Origin: Rubellimicrobium arenae
Lineage (GTDB): Bacteria; Pseudomonadota; Alphaproteobacteria; Rhodobacterales; Rhodobacteraceae
DNA: 64,000 nt
Assembly: GCF_017916275.1 (NCBI RefSeq)
Contig: NZ_JAFMST010000004.1
Span: 124,001 to 188,000, forward strand
Direction of reading: 5' to 3'
Part shown: one piece after another, positions 46,715 through 55,956 of the stretch
Numbering within the stretch: position 1 is the stretch's first letter
How the letters are laid out: the number at the start of each line of letters is the position of its first letter
Program-made: the position numbers and the translations under genes
Notes under the pieces: generated by a model
Databases searched by the model: none
The model's input: the letters and a program-made list of their open reading frames with translations, nothing else
Told to the model about the DNA's origin: nothing

Positions 46715-47384
46715 GGCCCTTTCGGCGCTCGAAGCCGAAGGAGATCCCGCACGGGCCGCCGAAATGGCGGCCTATCACAAGGCAGCCCGCCGCTACCTGG
46801 GCCTGTCCGTACCCCGGATCGGCGAGCTGGCCGACGAATGGCGCGAAGGGGCGACGGTCGAGGAACGGGTCGCCCTCGCGGACGAGCTTTGGGGCACCGA
46901 CGTCCACGAGGCCCGGATCGCGGCCGCCAAGCTCCTCACCCAGGCCCGCATCAGGCCTGACGACGAACCGGTCTGGCGGCTGATCGCCTCCTGGGTCCAG
47001 ACCTTCGATGCCTGGGCCATCGCGGATCACGCCTGCAACGCCGGAAGCCGCCGGCTGGTCGCCGACCCCCGTCGCCTCGACGAGGTCGAGCACTGGGTCG
47101 GCTCGGACCATATGTGGACCCGGCGCGCGGCGCTGGTGATCACGCTGCCCTGGACCAAGGACCGCTTCCCCAAGCCCGCCGACCTCGCGGCGCGCGAACG
47201 GGTGCTGGGCTGGTGCGAGCGGCTGGCGCCGGACCGGGACTGGTTCATCCAGAAGGCCATCGCCTGGTGGCTCCGTGACCTGTCCAAGCGGGACCCCGAC
47301 CGGGTGCGGGCCTGGCTGGCGGACCATGGTGACGGGCTCAAGCCGTTCGCCCGCAAGGAGGCCGCGCGGCTGCTCCCGGTCTAG
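46701..47384 (+). CDS. AlkD-like DNA alkylation repair protein
   Basis: A 227-residue HEAT-like repeat protein of the AlkC/AlkD DNA glycosylase family, which removes N3- and N7-alkylpurines without flipping the base. VQTFDAWAIADHAC holds the catalytic Asp position, and DHMWTRRAALVITLPW and WFIQKAIAWWLRDL supply the aromatic and basic DNA-facing residues. The ATG at 46701 overlaps the PNPOx-like gene by 14 bases. Its stop overlaps the convergent ROK gene by 4 bases (47381-47384). Activity on alkylated DNA is family knowledge, not shown here. Confidence 0.88.
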   Translation: MTGAEALSALEAEGDPARAAEMAAYHKAARRYLGLSVPRIGELADEWREGATVEERVALADELWGTDVHEARIAAAKLLTQARIRPDDEPVWRLIASWVQTFDAWAIADHACNAGSRRLVADPRRLDEVEHWVGSDHMWTRRAALVITLPWTKDRFPKPADLAARERVLGWCERLAPDRDWFIQKAIAWWLRDLSKRDPDRVRAWLADHGDGLKPFARKEAARLLPV

Positions 47385-48580
47385 CTTCCCGTCAGCGCCC
47401 CATGGGTGTTGAGGAGGTAGCGCGAAAAGAACGGACCTGACGCCGCGCCCAGGGCTCTCGCATTGCCGCCAACCTGCCCTTCCTCGATCCGGATGGGCGA
47501 AAGGCCGCGGACGTCCAGCCTGGGGACCTCGGCACGGATGCCCTCGACCAGCCGCGCTCGGACATCGGCCGGAAAGGCGCCGTCCACCAGCACGGCCTCG
47601 AAGTCGATGACCGCGCAGACCGTGACGGCCGCCCGGGCCAATTGCCGGGCGGTGTCGCCGATCCAGGCGTCGAGGGGGCCGGCGAACCCCGCCCAGTCCT
47701 GCGGCTGGTCCCAGAGCCGCCCGGTGGGCATCGCCGCGCGGTCGAGCGCGTCCTCGAGGACGAACAGCGACGCCGTATCGATGAGCTGCCGGTCCCGCCC
47801 GTCCTGGCCGCGCACCGGGAGCGAACCGAACGCCCCGGCGTTGCCGAAGGCCCCCTCGAAGACCGAATGGTTCAGGACGACCCCTCCGCCGATGAAGCTG
47901 CCGATGAAGAAGTAGGCGAAGTCCCGGAACTCCCGTCCGCGGCCATAGACCTGCTCGGCCCGGCAGGCCGCCGTGCCATCGTTCTCGAGGAACACGGGAA
48001 GAGGGGAAAAGGCTGCGATCTCGGCAGCGTAGTCGACCGTCCGCCACGCGTCGAGCGCTCCGGTCGGAGCGCCGATCGCCTCGTCCCAGTCCCAGATCTC
48101 ATAGGGCTTGGCGATACCGATCCCGGCGATCCGCGCCGCTTCCCTGGTCGAAAGCGCATCGTGGAAGGCCGTGAGGCCCTGGCGCAGGAAGGCGAAGACT
48201 TCGGATGGGACGGGCCAGCGGTAGGTCGTGTGAAGTTGGGCCCGCACCTGGCCCACGAAGTCGGACAGAAGAAGGTCGGCGCTGCGCCGACCGATCTTGA
48301 GCCCGACCGAGAAGGCCCCCTCGGGCGCGAGGCCCATGGGAATGCGCGGCTTGCCGACGCGACCCCGCTGCGGCGGCCCCCGGCGAATCAGCCCCTCCCG
48401 TTCAAGGGCCCGCAGAATCACCGACACGGTCTGGGCCGACAGCCCCGCGATCCGCGCGAGATCGCTTCCGGGCAGGGGACCATGCCTCTGCAACGTGGAC
48501 AGAATCAGACGTTCATTGTGATCCCGCAGCCCCTGCTGGTTGACCCCAGCACTCAGGCTGCGGACCGCGCCAGTGGTCAT
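47381..48580 (-). CDS. ROK family regulator, probable regulator of the adjacent sugar operon
   Basis: A 399-residue ROK protein with an N-terminal winged helix (ERLILSTLQRHGPLPGSDLA, then IAGLSAQTVSVILRALEREG) and a C-terminal sugar kinase-like domain. VFLENDGTAACRAE is the ROK active-site region and FIGGGVVLN the second glycine motif; the kinase zinc motif CGCxGC is missing, so it senses a sugar but probably does not phosphorylate. It is divergent from the frcBCAK-like operon with 173 bases between, so it most likely controls that operon, as FrcR does in related bacteria. The ATG at 48580 gives MTTGAVRSLSAGVNQQGL. Confidence 0.88.
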   Translation of the reverse strand: MTTGAVRSLSAGVNQQGLRDHNERLILSTLQRHGPLPGSDLARIAGLSAQTVSVILRALEREGLIRRGPPQRGRVGKPRIPMGLAPEGAFSVGLKIGRRSADLLLSDFVGQVRAQLHTTYRWPVPSEVFAFLRQGLTAFHDALSTREAARIAGIGIAKPYEIWDWDEAIGAPTGALDAWRTVDYAAEIAAFSPLPVFLENDGTAACRAEQVYGRGREFRDFAYFFIGSFIGGGVVLNHSVFEGAFGNAGAFGSLPVRGQDGRDRQLIDTASLFVLEDALDRAAMPTGRLWDQPQDWAGFAGPLDAWIGDTARQLARAAVTVCAVIDFEAVLVDGAFPADVRARLVEGIRAEVPRLDVRGLSPIRIEEGQVGGNARALGAASGPFFSRYLLNTHGALTGS

Positions 48581-48616
48581 CGCGCGTCCTCCCCCCGGCA
48601 ACAGATGATCAGCGCA

Positions 48617-48670
48617 ATTTATAAATCAAGAAGAATTACATATTGACGCTTCGGTAGGCTCGGGTATTTC
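48617..48670 (+). promoter_or_regulatory. Probable operator and promoter of the frc operon
   Basis: An AT-rich palindrome ATTTATAAAT (48617-48626) lies between the ROK gene and frcB. Next to it, TTGACG (48643-48648) and TATTTC (48665-48670), spaced by 16 bases, read as a -35/-10 pair for frcB. An operator just upstream of this pair fits control by the divergent ROK protein. The site and its ligand are inferred. Confidence 0.45.
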
Positions 48671-48753
48671 CTTGCTCTGTTCCCGCTGCCAGGGAGGCAG
48701 GGGACGGTCGCGGACCAGGAGGTTCGCGCCGAATGTCTGGGAGGACACGACAC

Positions 48754-49770
48754 ATGAAGAAGCTTCTCGCCGGCTCCGCGCTGGCCGTCATCGCCATGTC
48801 CGGCGCCGCGTTCGCGCAAGAAGGCACGTCGGCCTGCCTCATCACCAAGACGGACACCAACCCGTTCTTCGTGAAGATGCGCGAAGGCGCCGAAGCCAAG
48901 GCCGCCGAGCTGGGCATCTCGCTGAGCTCCTACGCGGGGAAGGTGGACGGCGACCATGAATCGCAGGTCCAGGCCATCGAGACCTGCATCGCCTCCGGCG
49001 CCTCGGGCATCCTGATCGCGGCCTCCGACACCTCCGCGATCGTCGATTCGGTCAAGGCGGCCCGTGACGCCGGCCTGCTCGTGATCGCCCTCGACACGCC
49101 GCTGAACCCGATCGACGCCGCCGACGCGACCTTCGCGACCGACAACTTCCAGGCCGGCCTGCTCATCGGCCAGTGGGCCGCCGCCCAGCTGGGCGACGCC
49201 GCCGCCGACGCCAAGATCGCCTTCCTCGACCTGAACGTGAGCCAGCCGTCCGTCGACGTGCTCCGCGACCAGGGCTTCATGACCGGCTTCGGGATCGACA
49301 CCAAGGACGCCAACGTCATCGGCGACGAGGATGATGCCCGGATCGTCGGCCACGACGTGACCCAGGGCAACGAGGAAGGCGGCCGCACCGCCATGGAGAA
49401 CCTCCTCACCGTCAACCCGGACGTGAACGTCGTCTACACGATCAACGAACCGGCCGCCGCAGGCGCCTACGAGGCCCTCAAGGCCGTGGGCCGCGAATCG
49501 GACGTGCTGATCGTCTCGGTGGATGGCGGCTGCCCCGGCGTGCAGAACGTGAAGGAAGGCGTGATCGGCGCCACCTCGCAGCAGTACCCGCTGCAGATGG
49601 CCGCCCTCGGCATCGAGGCGATCGCCCAGTACGCCAAGGACGGCACCCTGCCCCAGCCGACCGAGGGCAAGGACTTCTTCGACACCGGCGTGAAGCTGAT
49701 CACCGACAAGCCGGTCGACGGCGTCGAGTCGATCACCTCGGACGAAGGCCTGGGCCTCTGCTGGGGCTGA
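48754..49770 (+). CDS. frcB: Sugar ABC transporter substrate-binding protein, FrcB type
   Basis: A 338-residue periplasmic-binding protein of the LacI-like (CUT2) class. The signal peptide [20 protein letters not shown] precedes [16 protein letters not shown]. The ring of conserved sites includes [20 protein letters not shown] and SVDGGCPG. It captures a hexose for the permease encoded next; fructose is most likely because the gene order equals frcBCAK of rhizobia. GGGAGGA precedes the ATG at 48754. A stem-loop with a UUCG loop separates it from the permease gene, which may raise its yield over the membrane parts. Confidence 0.88.
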   Translation: MKKLLAGSALAVIAMSGAAFAQEGTSACLITKTDTNPFFVKMREGAEAKAAELGISLSSYAGKVDGDHESQVQAIETCIASGASGILIAASDTSAIVDSVKAARDAGLLVIALDTPLNPIDAADATFATDNFQAGLLIGQWAAAQLGDAAADAKIAFLDLNVSQPSVDVLRDQGFMTGFGIDTKDANVIGDEDDARIVGHDVTQGNEEGGRTAMENLLTVNPDVNVVYTINEPAAAGAYEALKAVGRESDVLIVSVDGGCPGVQNVKEGVIGATSQQYPLQMAALGIEAIAQYAKDGTLPQPTEGKDFFDTGVKLITDKPVDGVESITSDEGLGLCWG

Positions 49771-49824
49771 GGCCCGGCATCAGGCTTGATCGGTGGGGCG
49801 GTCTCGTCCCACACTGAACCCAAA

Positions 49825-49850
49825 CTGGGGCGGGCTTCGGTCCGCCCCAG
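49825..49850 (+). other. UUCG-capped stem-loop between frcB and frcC
   Basis: CTGGGGCGGGC (49825-49835) pairs with GTCCGCCCCAG (49840-49850), with one G-U pair, and closes C(UUCG)G, an extra-stable tetraloop. It sits after a binding-protein gene and before its permease gene, the place where such hairpins stabilise the 5' mRNA part. A second small hairpin, GAGGGG/CCCCTC (49857-49874), follows before the frcC ribosome site GGAGGAG. Confidence 0.7.
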
Positions 49851-49895
49851 CCACATGAGGGGAACAAACCCCTCCCCCGGAGGAGAACGCCTCGC

Positions 49896-50978
49896 ATGAG
49901 CGGCACCGACAACTTCGAATCCGTGGTCAAGGAGCGCCGCACCGAGGCGGTGGCCGAGTTCCACGAAGACAAAACCCTGATCAAGCGGTTCCAGCACGCG
50001 CTCCACACGACCCCGGCGCTGGTGCCGATGATCGTCCTGATCGTGTCGATCATCCTGTTCGGCCTGCTGATCGGGAACCGCTTCTTCTCGGCAGGCTCGC
50101 TGACGCTGATCCTGCAGCAGGTCCAGCTCGTGGGGATCGTCGCGGCGGCGCAGACGCTGGTCATCCTCACCGCCGGCATCGACCTTTCGGTGGGCGCGAT
50201 CACCGTGCTCAGCTCGGTCATCATGGGGCAGTTCGTGTTCCGCTACGGCCTCCCCGTGCCGCTGGCCATCCTCTGCGGCCTGGGCGTGGGCGGCATCCTG
50301 GGGAGCCTCAACGGCTGGCTCGTGGCGGTGATGAAGCTGCCGCCCTTCATCGTGACGCTGGGGACCTGGCAGATCATCCTGGCCACCAACTTCCTTTATT
50401 CGGCCAACGAGACGATCCGATCGCAGGAGATCCAGGCCGAGGCCCCGCTCCTGCAGTTCTTCGCGAACACGTTCAAGATCGGCGCCGACGAGAACGGACG
50501 CGGCGGCGCCACCTTCACCTATGGCGTGATCTTCATGATCCTGCTGGTGATCGTGCTGGCCTATGCGCTGCGGCAGACCGCCTGGGGCCGGCACGTCTAT
50601 GCCGTGGGCGACGATCCTGACGCGGCGCAGCTGTCGGGCGTGAACGTGCGGGGCACGCTGATCTCGGTCTATGCGCTGTCGGGCCTGATCTGCGCCTTCG
50701 CGGGCTGGGCCCTGATCGGCCGGATCGGATCGGTCTCGCCGACCTCGGGGGCCGAGCTCAACATCCAGTCGATCACCGCCGTGGTGATCGGGGGCATCTC
50801 GCTCTTCGGCGGGCGCGGATCCATCGTGGGCGCGCTGTTCGGGGCGCTGATCGTGGGCGTGTTCTCGCTGGGCCTGCGGCTTCTCGGGGCCGACGCCCAG
50901 TGGACCTTCTTCTTCATCGGCGTGCTGATCATCGTGGCCGTCGCCGTGGACCAGTGGATCAGAAAGGTGGCTGCGTGA
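49896..50978 (+). CDS. frcC: Sugar ABC transporter permease, FrcC type
   Basis: A 360-residue inner-membrane permease of the CUT2 class (ribose/xylose/fructose type) with eight to ten helices. LVILTAGIDLSVGAI is the family signature, and PPFIVTLGTW marks the next helix; ITAVVIGGISLFGGRGSIVG is the conserved C-terminal region. The N-terminal 45 residues are charged and cytoplasmic. GGAGGAG lies 11 bases before the ATG. Its stop overlaps the ATPase start (TGATG). Confidence 0.9.
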   Translation: MSGTDNFESVVKERRTEAVAEFHEDKTLIKRFQHALHTTPALVPMIVLIVSIILFGLLIGNRFFSAGSLTLILQQVQLVGIVAAAQTLVILTAGIDLSVGAITVLSSVIMGQFVFRYGLPVPLAILCGLGVGGILGSLNGWLVAVMKLPPFIVTLGTWQIILATNFLYSANETIRSQEIQAEAPLLQFFANTFKIGADENGRGGATFTYGVIFMILLVIVLAYALRQTAWGRHVYAVGDDPDAAQLSGVNVRGTLISVYALSGLICAFAGWALIGRIGSVSPTSGAELNIQSITAVVIGGISLFGGRGSIVGALFGALIVGVFSLGLRLLGADAQWTFFFIGVLIIVAVAVDQWIRKVAA

Positions 50979-51760
50979 TGGCCGTGGAACCCATTCTCAA
51001 GGGCCGTGGGCTGGTGAAGCGCTACGGCAAGGTCGTCGCGCTCGACAACTGCGACTTCGACCTCTACCCGGGCGAGATCCTGGCCGTCATCGGCGACAAC
51101 GGCGCGGGCAAGTCCACGCTGATCAAGGCCATCTCGGGCGCGGTGGTGCCGGACGAAGGCGAGATCTTCCTCGAAGGGCGCAAGGTCCAGTTCACCAAGC
51201 CGACCGAGGCGCGCGCGGCCGGCATCGAGACGGTTTACCAGACCCTCGCGATGTCCCCTGCCCTGTCGATCGCCGACAACATGTTCATGGGCCGCGAACT
51301 CCGGAAACCCGGCGTTCTGGGCAGCGTGTTCCGCCAGCTCGACCGCCCGCGGATGGAGAAGTTCGCCCGGGAAAAGCTGACCGAGCTGGGGCTGATGACC
51401 ATCCAGAACATCAACCAGGCCGTCGAGACGCTCTCGGGCGGCCAGCGGCAGGGGGTGGCGGTGGCCCGGGCGGCGGCCTTCGGCTCCAAGGTCATCATCC
51501 TGGATGAGCCCACCGCCGCGCTGGGCGTCAAGGAATCCCGCCGCGTGCTGGAGCTGATCCTCGACGTGAAGTCGCGGGGCATCCCCATCATCCTGATCTC
51601 GCACAACATGCCCCATGTCTTCGAGGTCGCGGACCGCATCCACGTCCACCGGCTCGGGCGCAGGCTTTGCGTGATCCGGCCGCAGAACCACACCATGTCG
51701 GATGCGGTGGCCTACATGACCGGGGCGCGCGTGCCCGACACCGAGTTCGAGACCGCCTGA
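50978..51760 (+). CDS. frcA: Sugar ABC transporter ATP-binding protein, FrcA type
   Basis: A 260-residue ATPase. Walker A is GDNGAGKST, the signature is LSGGQRQGVAVARA, Walker B is VIILDEPTAALG, and the switch His is in ISHNMPHVFEVADRIH. CUT2 transporters usually have double-length ATPases of about 500 residues; a single-domain one of 260 residues is the FrcA form and would have to work as a homodimer. It overlaps the permease stop by one base and ends one base before frcK. Confidence 0.9.
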   Translation: MAVEPILKGRGLVKRYGKVVALDNCDFDLYPGEILAVIGDNGAGKSTLIKAISGAVVPDEGEIFLEGRKVQFTKPTEARAAGIETVYQTLAMSPALSIADNMFMGRELRKPGVLGSVFRQLDRPRMEKFAREKLTELGLMTIQNINQAVETLSGGQRQGVAVARAAAFGSKVIILDEPTAALGVKESRRVLELILDVKSRGIPIILISHNMPHVFEVADRIHVHRLGRRLCVIRPQNHTMSDAVAYMTGARVPDTEFETA

Positions 51761-51761
51761 G

Positions 51762-52430
51762 GTGCTCGACACCTCGGCGCAGGTGACGGCCCTCGCCGAG
51801 CGGGCGGCCGTCCTGACCGAGACGCGCCCCCGCGTCCTCGTGGCGCTCGCGGGGGCGCCCGGAGCCGGCAAGTCCACCATGGCCTCCGCGCTCCACCGCC
51901 GTCTGACCGCCCAGCGATACCGGGCCGAGGTCGTCCCGCTGGACGGCTTCCTGCTGGACAGCGCCGTGCTGGAGGGCCGTGGCCTCCGCCAGCGCAAGGG
52001 CGCCCCTGAAACCTTCGACATCCAGGGCTTCCTGCACCTCGTCCATCGGCTCAAGGCCGGCGGCGAGGTGGTCGCCCCGATCTTCGATCGCGCGCGGGAC
52101 CTGGCCGTCGCCGGGGCCCAGGTGGTCCCCGCCGACTGCCAGATCGTCATCTGCGAAGGCAACTACCTTCTCTTCGACGAAGCCCCGTGGCGAGACCTTG
52201 TGCCGCTCTGGGACCTGTCGGCGCGACTCGACGTGCCGCTGCGCGAGCTTCGCGCCCGGCTCATCCAGCGGTGGCTCGACCATGGTCTTTCGCGGGCCGC
52301 CGCGACCCGCCGGGCCGAGATCAACGACGTGCCCAACGCCGAGCGAATCCTCCGGAACGAGCTGCCGGCCCACCTCCTGCTCGCGACCCGGCCCGGGGAA
52401 CGGCCGGCGCCACCGGCACAGTCCGCCTGA
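51762..52430 (+). CDS. frcK: P-loop kinase, FrcK type
   Basis: A 222-residue P-loop kinase in the uridine kinase/phosphoribulokinase superfamily. Walker A is AGAPGAGKST near residue 30, VVPLDGFLLDSAVLEGRG holds the acidic substrate-side loop, and FDIQGFLHLV and VICEGNYLLFDEAPW are typical of the nucleoside kinase-like subgroup that includes FrcK. The start is GTG at 51762, one base after the frcA stop. In Sinorhizobium the frcK product is proposed to phosphorylate fructose; substrate and product here are inferred. Another nucleoside-like kinase role is possible. Confidence 0.8.
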   Translation: MLDTSAQVTALAERAAVLTETRPRVLVALAGAPGAGKSTMASALHRRLTAQRYRAEVVPLDGFLLDSAVLEGRGLRQRKGAPETFDIQGFLHLVHRLKAGGEVVAPIFDRARDLAVAGAQVVPADCQIVICEGNYLLFDEAPWRDLVPLWDLSARLDVPLRELRARLIQRWLDHGLSRAAATRRAEINDVPNAERILRNELPAHLLLATRPGERPAPPAQSA

Positions 52431-52483
52431 GCGTCGTGATCGGTCCCTTGCGGGAGAGCGGTCAGGACCTATGATCCTGAAAG

Positions 52484-54676
52484 ATGGATACCACCGCGCC
52501 CCACCCGCTTGACGCCGCGACGGTCTCGCGTCTCCTCGACGGGAGGCATGACGACCCGTTCTCGGTCCTTGGCCCGCACCATCACGGCACGGCGACCTGG
52601 GTGGCCGCCATGGACCCCGGGGCCGAGGAGATGGCCGCCGTGGTCGACGGCACCGAATATCCCCTGCCCCGCGTGTCGGGGGCGCTCTTCTGCGGGGAGG
52701 TCCCCGACGGCGCCACCTACCATCTGCGCGGCCGGGGCTTTGGCGGCAGCTGGGACTATGAGGACGCCTACCGCTTCGGCCCTGTCATGTCCGATCTGGA
52801 TGAGTACCTTCTGGGCGAAGGCTCCCACCAGCGGCTCTGGGAGGTTCTGGGCGCCCACGTCCTGACGCACGAGGGCGTGCCCGGCACCCACTTCGCGGTC
52901 TGGGCTCCCAATGCCCGGCGCGTCTCGGTGGTGGGCGACTTCAACGCCTGGGACGGGCGGCGCCATCCGATGCGTCGCCGCGGCGGCACCGGCGTATGGG
53001 AGATCTTCGTCCCCGGCGTCCAGGAACGCGCCTGCTACAAGTACGAGATCATCGGCCCCCACGGCGAGCTGCTGCCGCTCAAGGCGGACCCGGTCGGCTT
53101 CGGCTCGCAGCATCCCCCTCAGACGGCCAGTGTCGTGCGCGACATCCATGGCTACGGCTGGCAGGACGAGAGCTGGATGGAGGCGCGCGCGAACCGCAAC
53201 CGCCGCGACGCGCCGATCTCCATCTACGAGGTGCACCTCGGCTCCTGGAAGCGCGTCTGGAAGGAAGGCGGTCGCCCCCTGTCCTATCGCGAGGCCGCGA
53301 CCCAGCTGGTGGACTATGCCAAGGACATGGGCTTCACCCACCTCGAGTTCCTGCCGGTCTCCGAATACCCCTTCGACGGCTCATGGGGTTACCAGCCGGT
53401 CGGGCTTTATGCGCCCACGATTCGCTTCGGCCCCCCGCACGAATTCCGTGACCTCGTCGAGGCCGCGCATGGGGCGGGCCTGGGCGTGCTGCTGGACTGG
53501 GTGCCGGGTCATTTCCCGACCGACGCGCACGGGCTCGCCCGCTTCGACGGCACCGCGCTCTACGAGCATCAGGACCCGCGCGAGGGGTTCCACCAGGACT
53601 GGAACACCCTGATCTACAACTACGGCCGGACCGAGGTCGCCAACTTCCTGGTCGCGAACGCTCTCTACTGGCTCGAGGAGTACCACATCGACGGTCTCCG
53701 CGTGGATGCGGTGGCCTCGATGCTTTACCGCGACTACTCCCGCAAGGAGGGCGAGTGGATTCCCAACGTCCACGGCGGCCGCGAGAACCTCGAGGCCATC
53801 GCCTTCCTGCGGCGGATGAACGAGGCCGCCTACGCCCGTCATCCCGGCATCATGACCGTCGCCGAGGAGTCCACGTCCTTCCCCAAGGTGTCGGCGCCGA
53901 CCGACGTGGGCGGCCTGGGCTTTGGCTACAAGTGGAACATGGGGTGGATGAACGACACCCTCCGTTACATGCACCTCGACCCCATCCACCGGAAGGATCA
54001 CCACCACCAGATGACCTTCGGGCTGCATTACGCCTTTTCCGAGAACTTCATCCTGCCGATCAGCCACGACGAGGTCGTGCACGGCAAGGGCTCGATGGTC
54101 GCCAAGATGCCCGGCAACTGGTGGGAGAAATGCGCCAACCTCCGCGCCTACTACGGCTTCATGTGGGCGCATCCGGGCAAGAAGCTGCTGTTCATGGGCT
54201 GCGAGTTCGCCCAGCGCGCCGAGTGGAACCACCAGGGCGAGATCGACTGGGCCGCCCCGGCCCACGGGCCCGAGCACCGCGGCATCCAGCGGCTGGTGCG
54301 CGACCTCAACACGCTCTACCGCGGCACGCCGTCCCTTCACGCCCGGGATTCCGACCCCGAGGGGTTCCAGTGGATCGAGGGCAACGACGCCGAAAACTCG
54401 ATCTTCGCCTGGGTCCGGCGCGGCTTCGAGGCCGATGAGCCCTGCGTGGTGGTCTGCAACTTCACGCCCGTCGAGCGCCGCGACCACCGGATCGGCCTGC
54501 CCGAGGGCGGCCGCTGGCGCGAGGTCCTGAACACCGATGCGATCATCTATGACGGCGGGGGCCGCGGCAACATGGGTGGCGTCACCGCCGAGGCCACGGG
54601 CTGGATGGGCCAGCCCTTCTCGGCCACCATGACGCTGCCGCCGCTCTCGACCCTGATCTTCAAGCTGGAACGCTGA
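52484..54676 (+). CDS. glgB: 1,4-alpha-glucan branching enzyme
   Basis: GlgB forms the alpha-1,6 branches of glycogen. The protein is 730 residues, the full-length type with an extra N-terminal domain, a CBM48 domain ([20 protein letters not shown]), a GH13 barrel and a C-terminal beta domain. Catalytic regions are [12 protein letters not shown] (nucleophile Asp), MTVAEEST (acid/base Glu) and ISHDEVVHG (transition-state Asp). It starts a same-strand run glgB-glgC-glgA-glgX-pgm, 53 bases after frcK. Confidence 0.97.
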   Translation: MDTTAPHPLDAATVSRLLDGRHDDPFSVLGPHHHGTATWVAAMDPGAEEMAAVVDGTEYPLPRVSGALFCGEVPDGATYHLRGRGFGGSWDYEDAYRFGPVMSDLDEYLLGEGSHQRLWEVLGAHVLTHEGVPGTHFAVWAPNARRVSVVGDFNAWDGRRHPMRRRGGTGVWEIFVPGVQERACYKYEIIGPHGELLPLKADPVGFGSQHPPQTASVVRDIHGYGWQDESWMEARANRNRRDAPISIYEVHLGSWKRVWKEGGRPLSYREAATQLVDYAKDMGFTHLEFLPVSEYPFDGSWGYQPVGLYAPTIRFGPPHEFRDLVEAAHGAGLGVLLDWVPGHFPTDAHGLARFDGTALYEHQDPREGFHQDWNTLIYNYGRTEVANFLVANALYWLEEYHIDGLRVDAVASMLYRDYSRKEGEWIPNVHGGRENLEAIAFLRRMNEAAYARHPGIMTVAEESTSFPKVSAPTDVGGLGFGYKWNMGWMNDTLRYMHLDPIHRKDHHHQMTFGLHYAFSENFILPISHDEVVHGKGSMVAKMPGNWWEKCANLRAYYGFMWAHPGKKLLFMGCEFAQRAEWNHQGEIDWAAPAHGPEHRGIQRLVRDLNTLYRGTPSLHARDSDPEGFQWIEGNDAENSIFAWVRRGFEADEPCVVVCNFTPVERRDHRIGLPEGGRWREVLNTDAIIYDGGGRGNMGGVTAEATGWMGQPFSATMTLPPLSTLIFKLER

Positions 54677-54696
54677 CGGGTGGGGAGGCCCGACGC

Positions 54697-55956
54697 ATGC
54701 CGCAGACTCGCAGACTGACCACAAAGTCCATGGCCTTCGTCCTTGCCGGCGGCCGCGGCTCGCGCCTGCGCGAACTCACCGACCGGCGGGTCAAGCCCGC
54801 CGTCTACTTCGGGGGCAAGTCCCGGATCATCGACTTCGCCCTGTCAAACGCGATGAACTCGGGCATCCGCAAGATGGCCATCGCGACCCAGTACAAGGCG
54901 CATTCGCTGATCCGCCATGTCCAGCGCGGCTGGAACTTCTTCCGCGCCGAGCGGAACGAGTTCCTCGACATCCTCCCCGCCTCGCAGCGCATGGACGAGG
55001 AAAGCTGGTACCGGGGCACGGCCGACGCGGTGACGCAGAACATCGACATCGTCGACAGCTACGACGTCGATTTCATCATCATCCTGGCCGGCGACCACAT
55101 CTACAAGATGGACTACGAGATCATGATCCGCGAGCACGCCGAAAGCGGCGCGGACGTGACCGTGGGATGCCTGACCGTCCCGCGCGAGGAAGCCTCGGCC
55201 TTCGGGGTGATGGCCGTGGATGCATCCGGCAAGATCACGAGCTTTCTCGAGAAGCCGAAGGACCCTCCCTCCACGCCCGAGGACCCGAACCTCGCCCTGG
55301 CCTCCATGGGGATCTACGTCTTCTCGTGGCCCTTCCTGCGCGACCTGCTCCTGAAGGATGCGAACGACCCCAATTCGAGCCATGACTTCGGCCACGACCT
55401 GATCCCGGGCATCGTGGCGCGCGGCGCGGCGCGGGCGCACCGCTTCGACGATTCCTGCGTGCGCGCGCCCGGAGCGCCCGCCTACTGGCGCGACGTGGGA
55501 ACGGTGGACGCCTACTGGCAGGCCAACATCGACCTGACCAACTTCATCCCCGAACTGAACCTCTGGGACCACGACTGGCCGATCTGGACCTATTCGGAGA
55601 TGACTCCGCCGGCCAAGTTCATCCATGACGAGGAGGGGCGCCGGGGCAGCGCCGTGTCGTCGATGGTGTCCGGCGGCTGCATCATCTCGGGGACCGAGGT
55701 GCGCAACTCGCTCCTCTTCACGCAGGTGCACACCAACTCCTTCGCGACGCTCGACCATGCGGTCGTGCTTCCCTATGCCGTCGTGAACCGCCACGCCCGG
55801 CTCCGGCGCGTCGTGATCGACCGCGGGGTGGTGATCCCCGAGGGCCTCGTGGTCGGCGAGGACCCGGAGGAGGACGCGAAGTGGTTCCGGGTGAGCGAGA
55901 AGGGCATCACCCTGATCACCCAGGACATGCTGGACCGCAGAGCGGCGAGCCGATGA
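54697..55956 (+). CDS. glgC: Glucose-1-phosphate adenylyltransferase
   Basis: GlgC makes ADP-glucose, the committed and allosterically controlled step of glycogen synthesis. The protein is 419 residues. [20 protein letters not shown] is the nucleotide-binding loop with the catalytic pocket following, [12 protein letters not shown] is the active-site Asp region, and FLEKPKDPP the glucose-1-phosphate Lys site. A left-handed beta helix ends the protein. The stop overlaps the glgA start in ATGA (55953-55956). Confidence 0.97.
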   Translation: MPQTRRLTTKSMAFVLAGGRGSRLRELTDRRVKPAVYFGGKSRIIDFALSNAMNSGIRKMAIATQYKAHSLIRHVQRGWNFFRAERNEFLDILPASQRMDEESWYRGTADAVTQNIDIVDSYDVDFIIILAGDHIYKMDYEIMIREHAESGADVTVGCLTVPREEASAFGVMAVDASGKITSFLEKPKDPPSTPEDPNLALASMGIYVFSWPFLRDLLLKDANDPNSSHDFGHDLIPGIVARGAARAHRFDDSCVRAPGAPAYWRDVGTVDAYWQANIDLTNFIPELNLWDHDWPIWTYSEMTPPAKFIHDEEGRRGSAVSSMVSGGCIISGTEVRNSLLFTQVHTNSFATLDHAVVLPYAVVNRHARLRRVVIDRGVVIPEGLVVGEDPEEDAKWFRVSEKGITLITQDMLDRRAASR

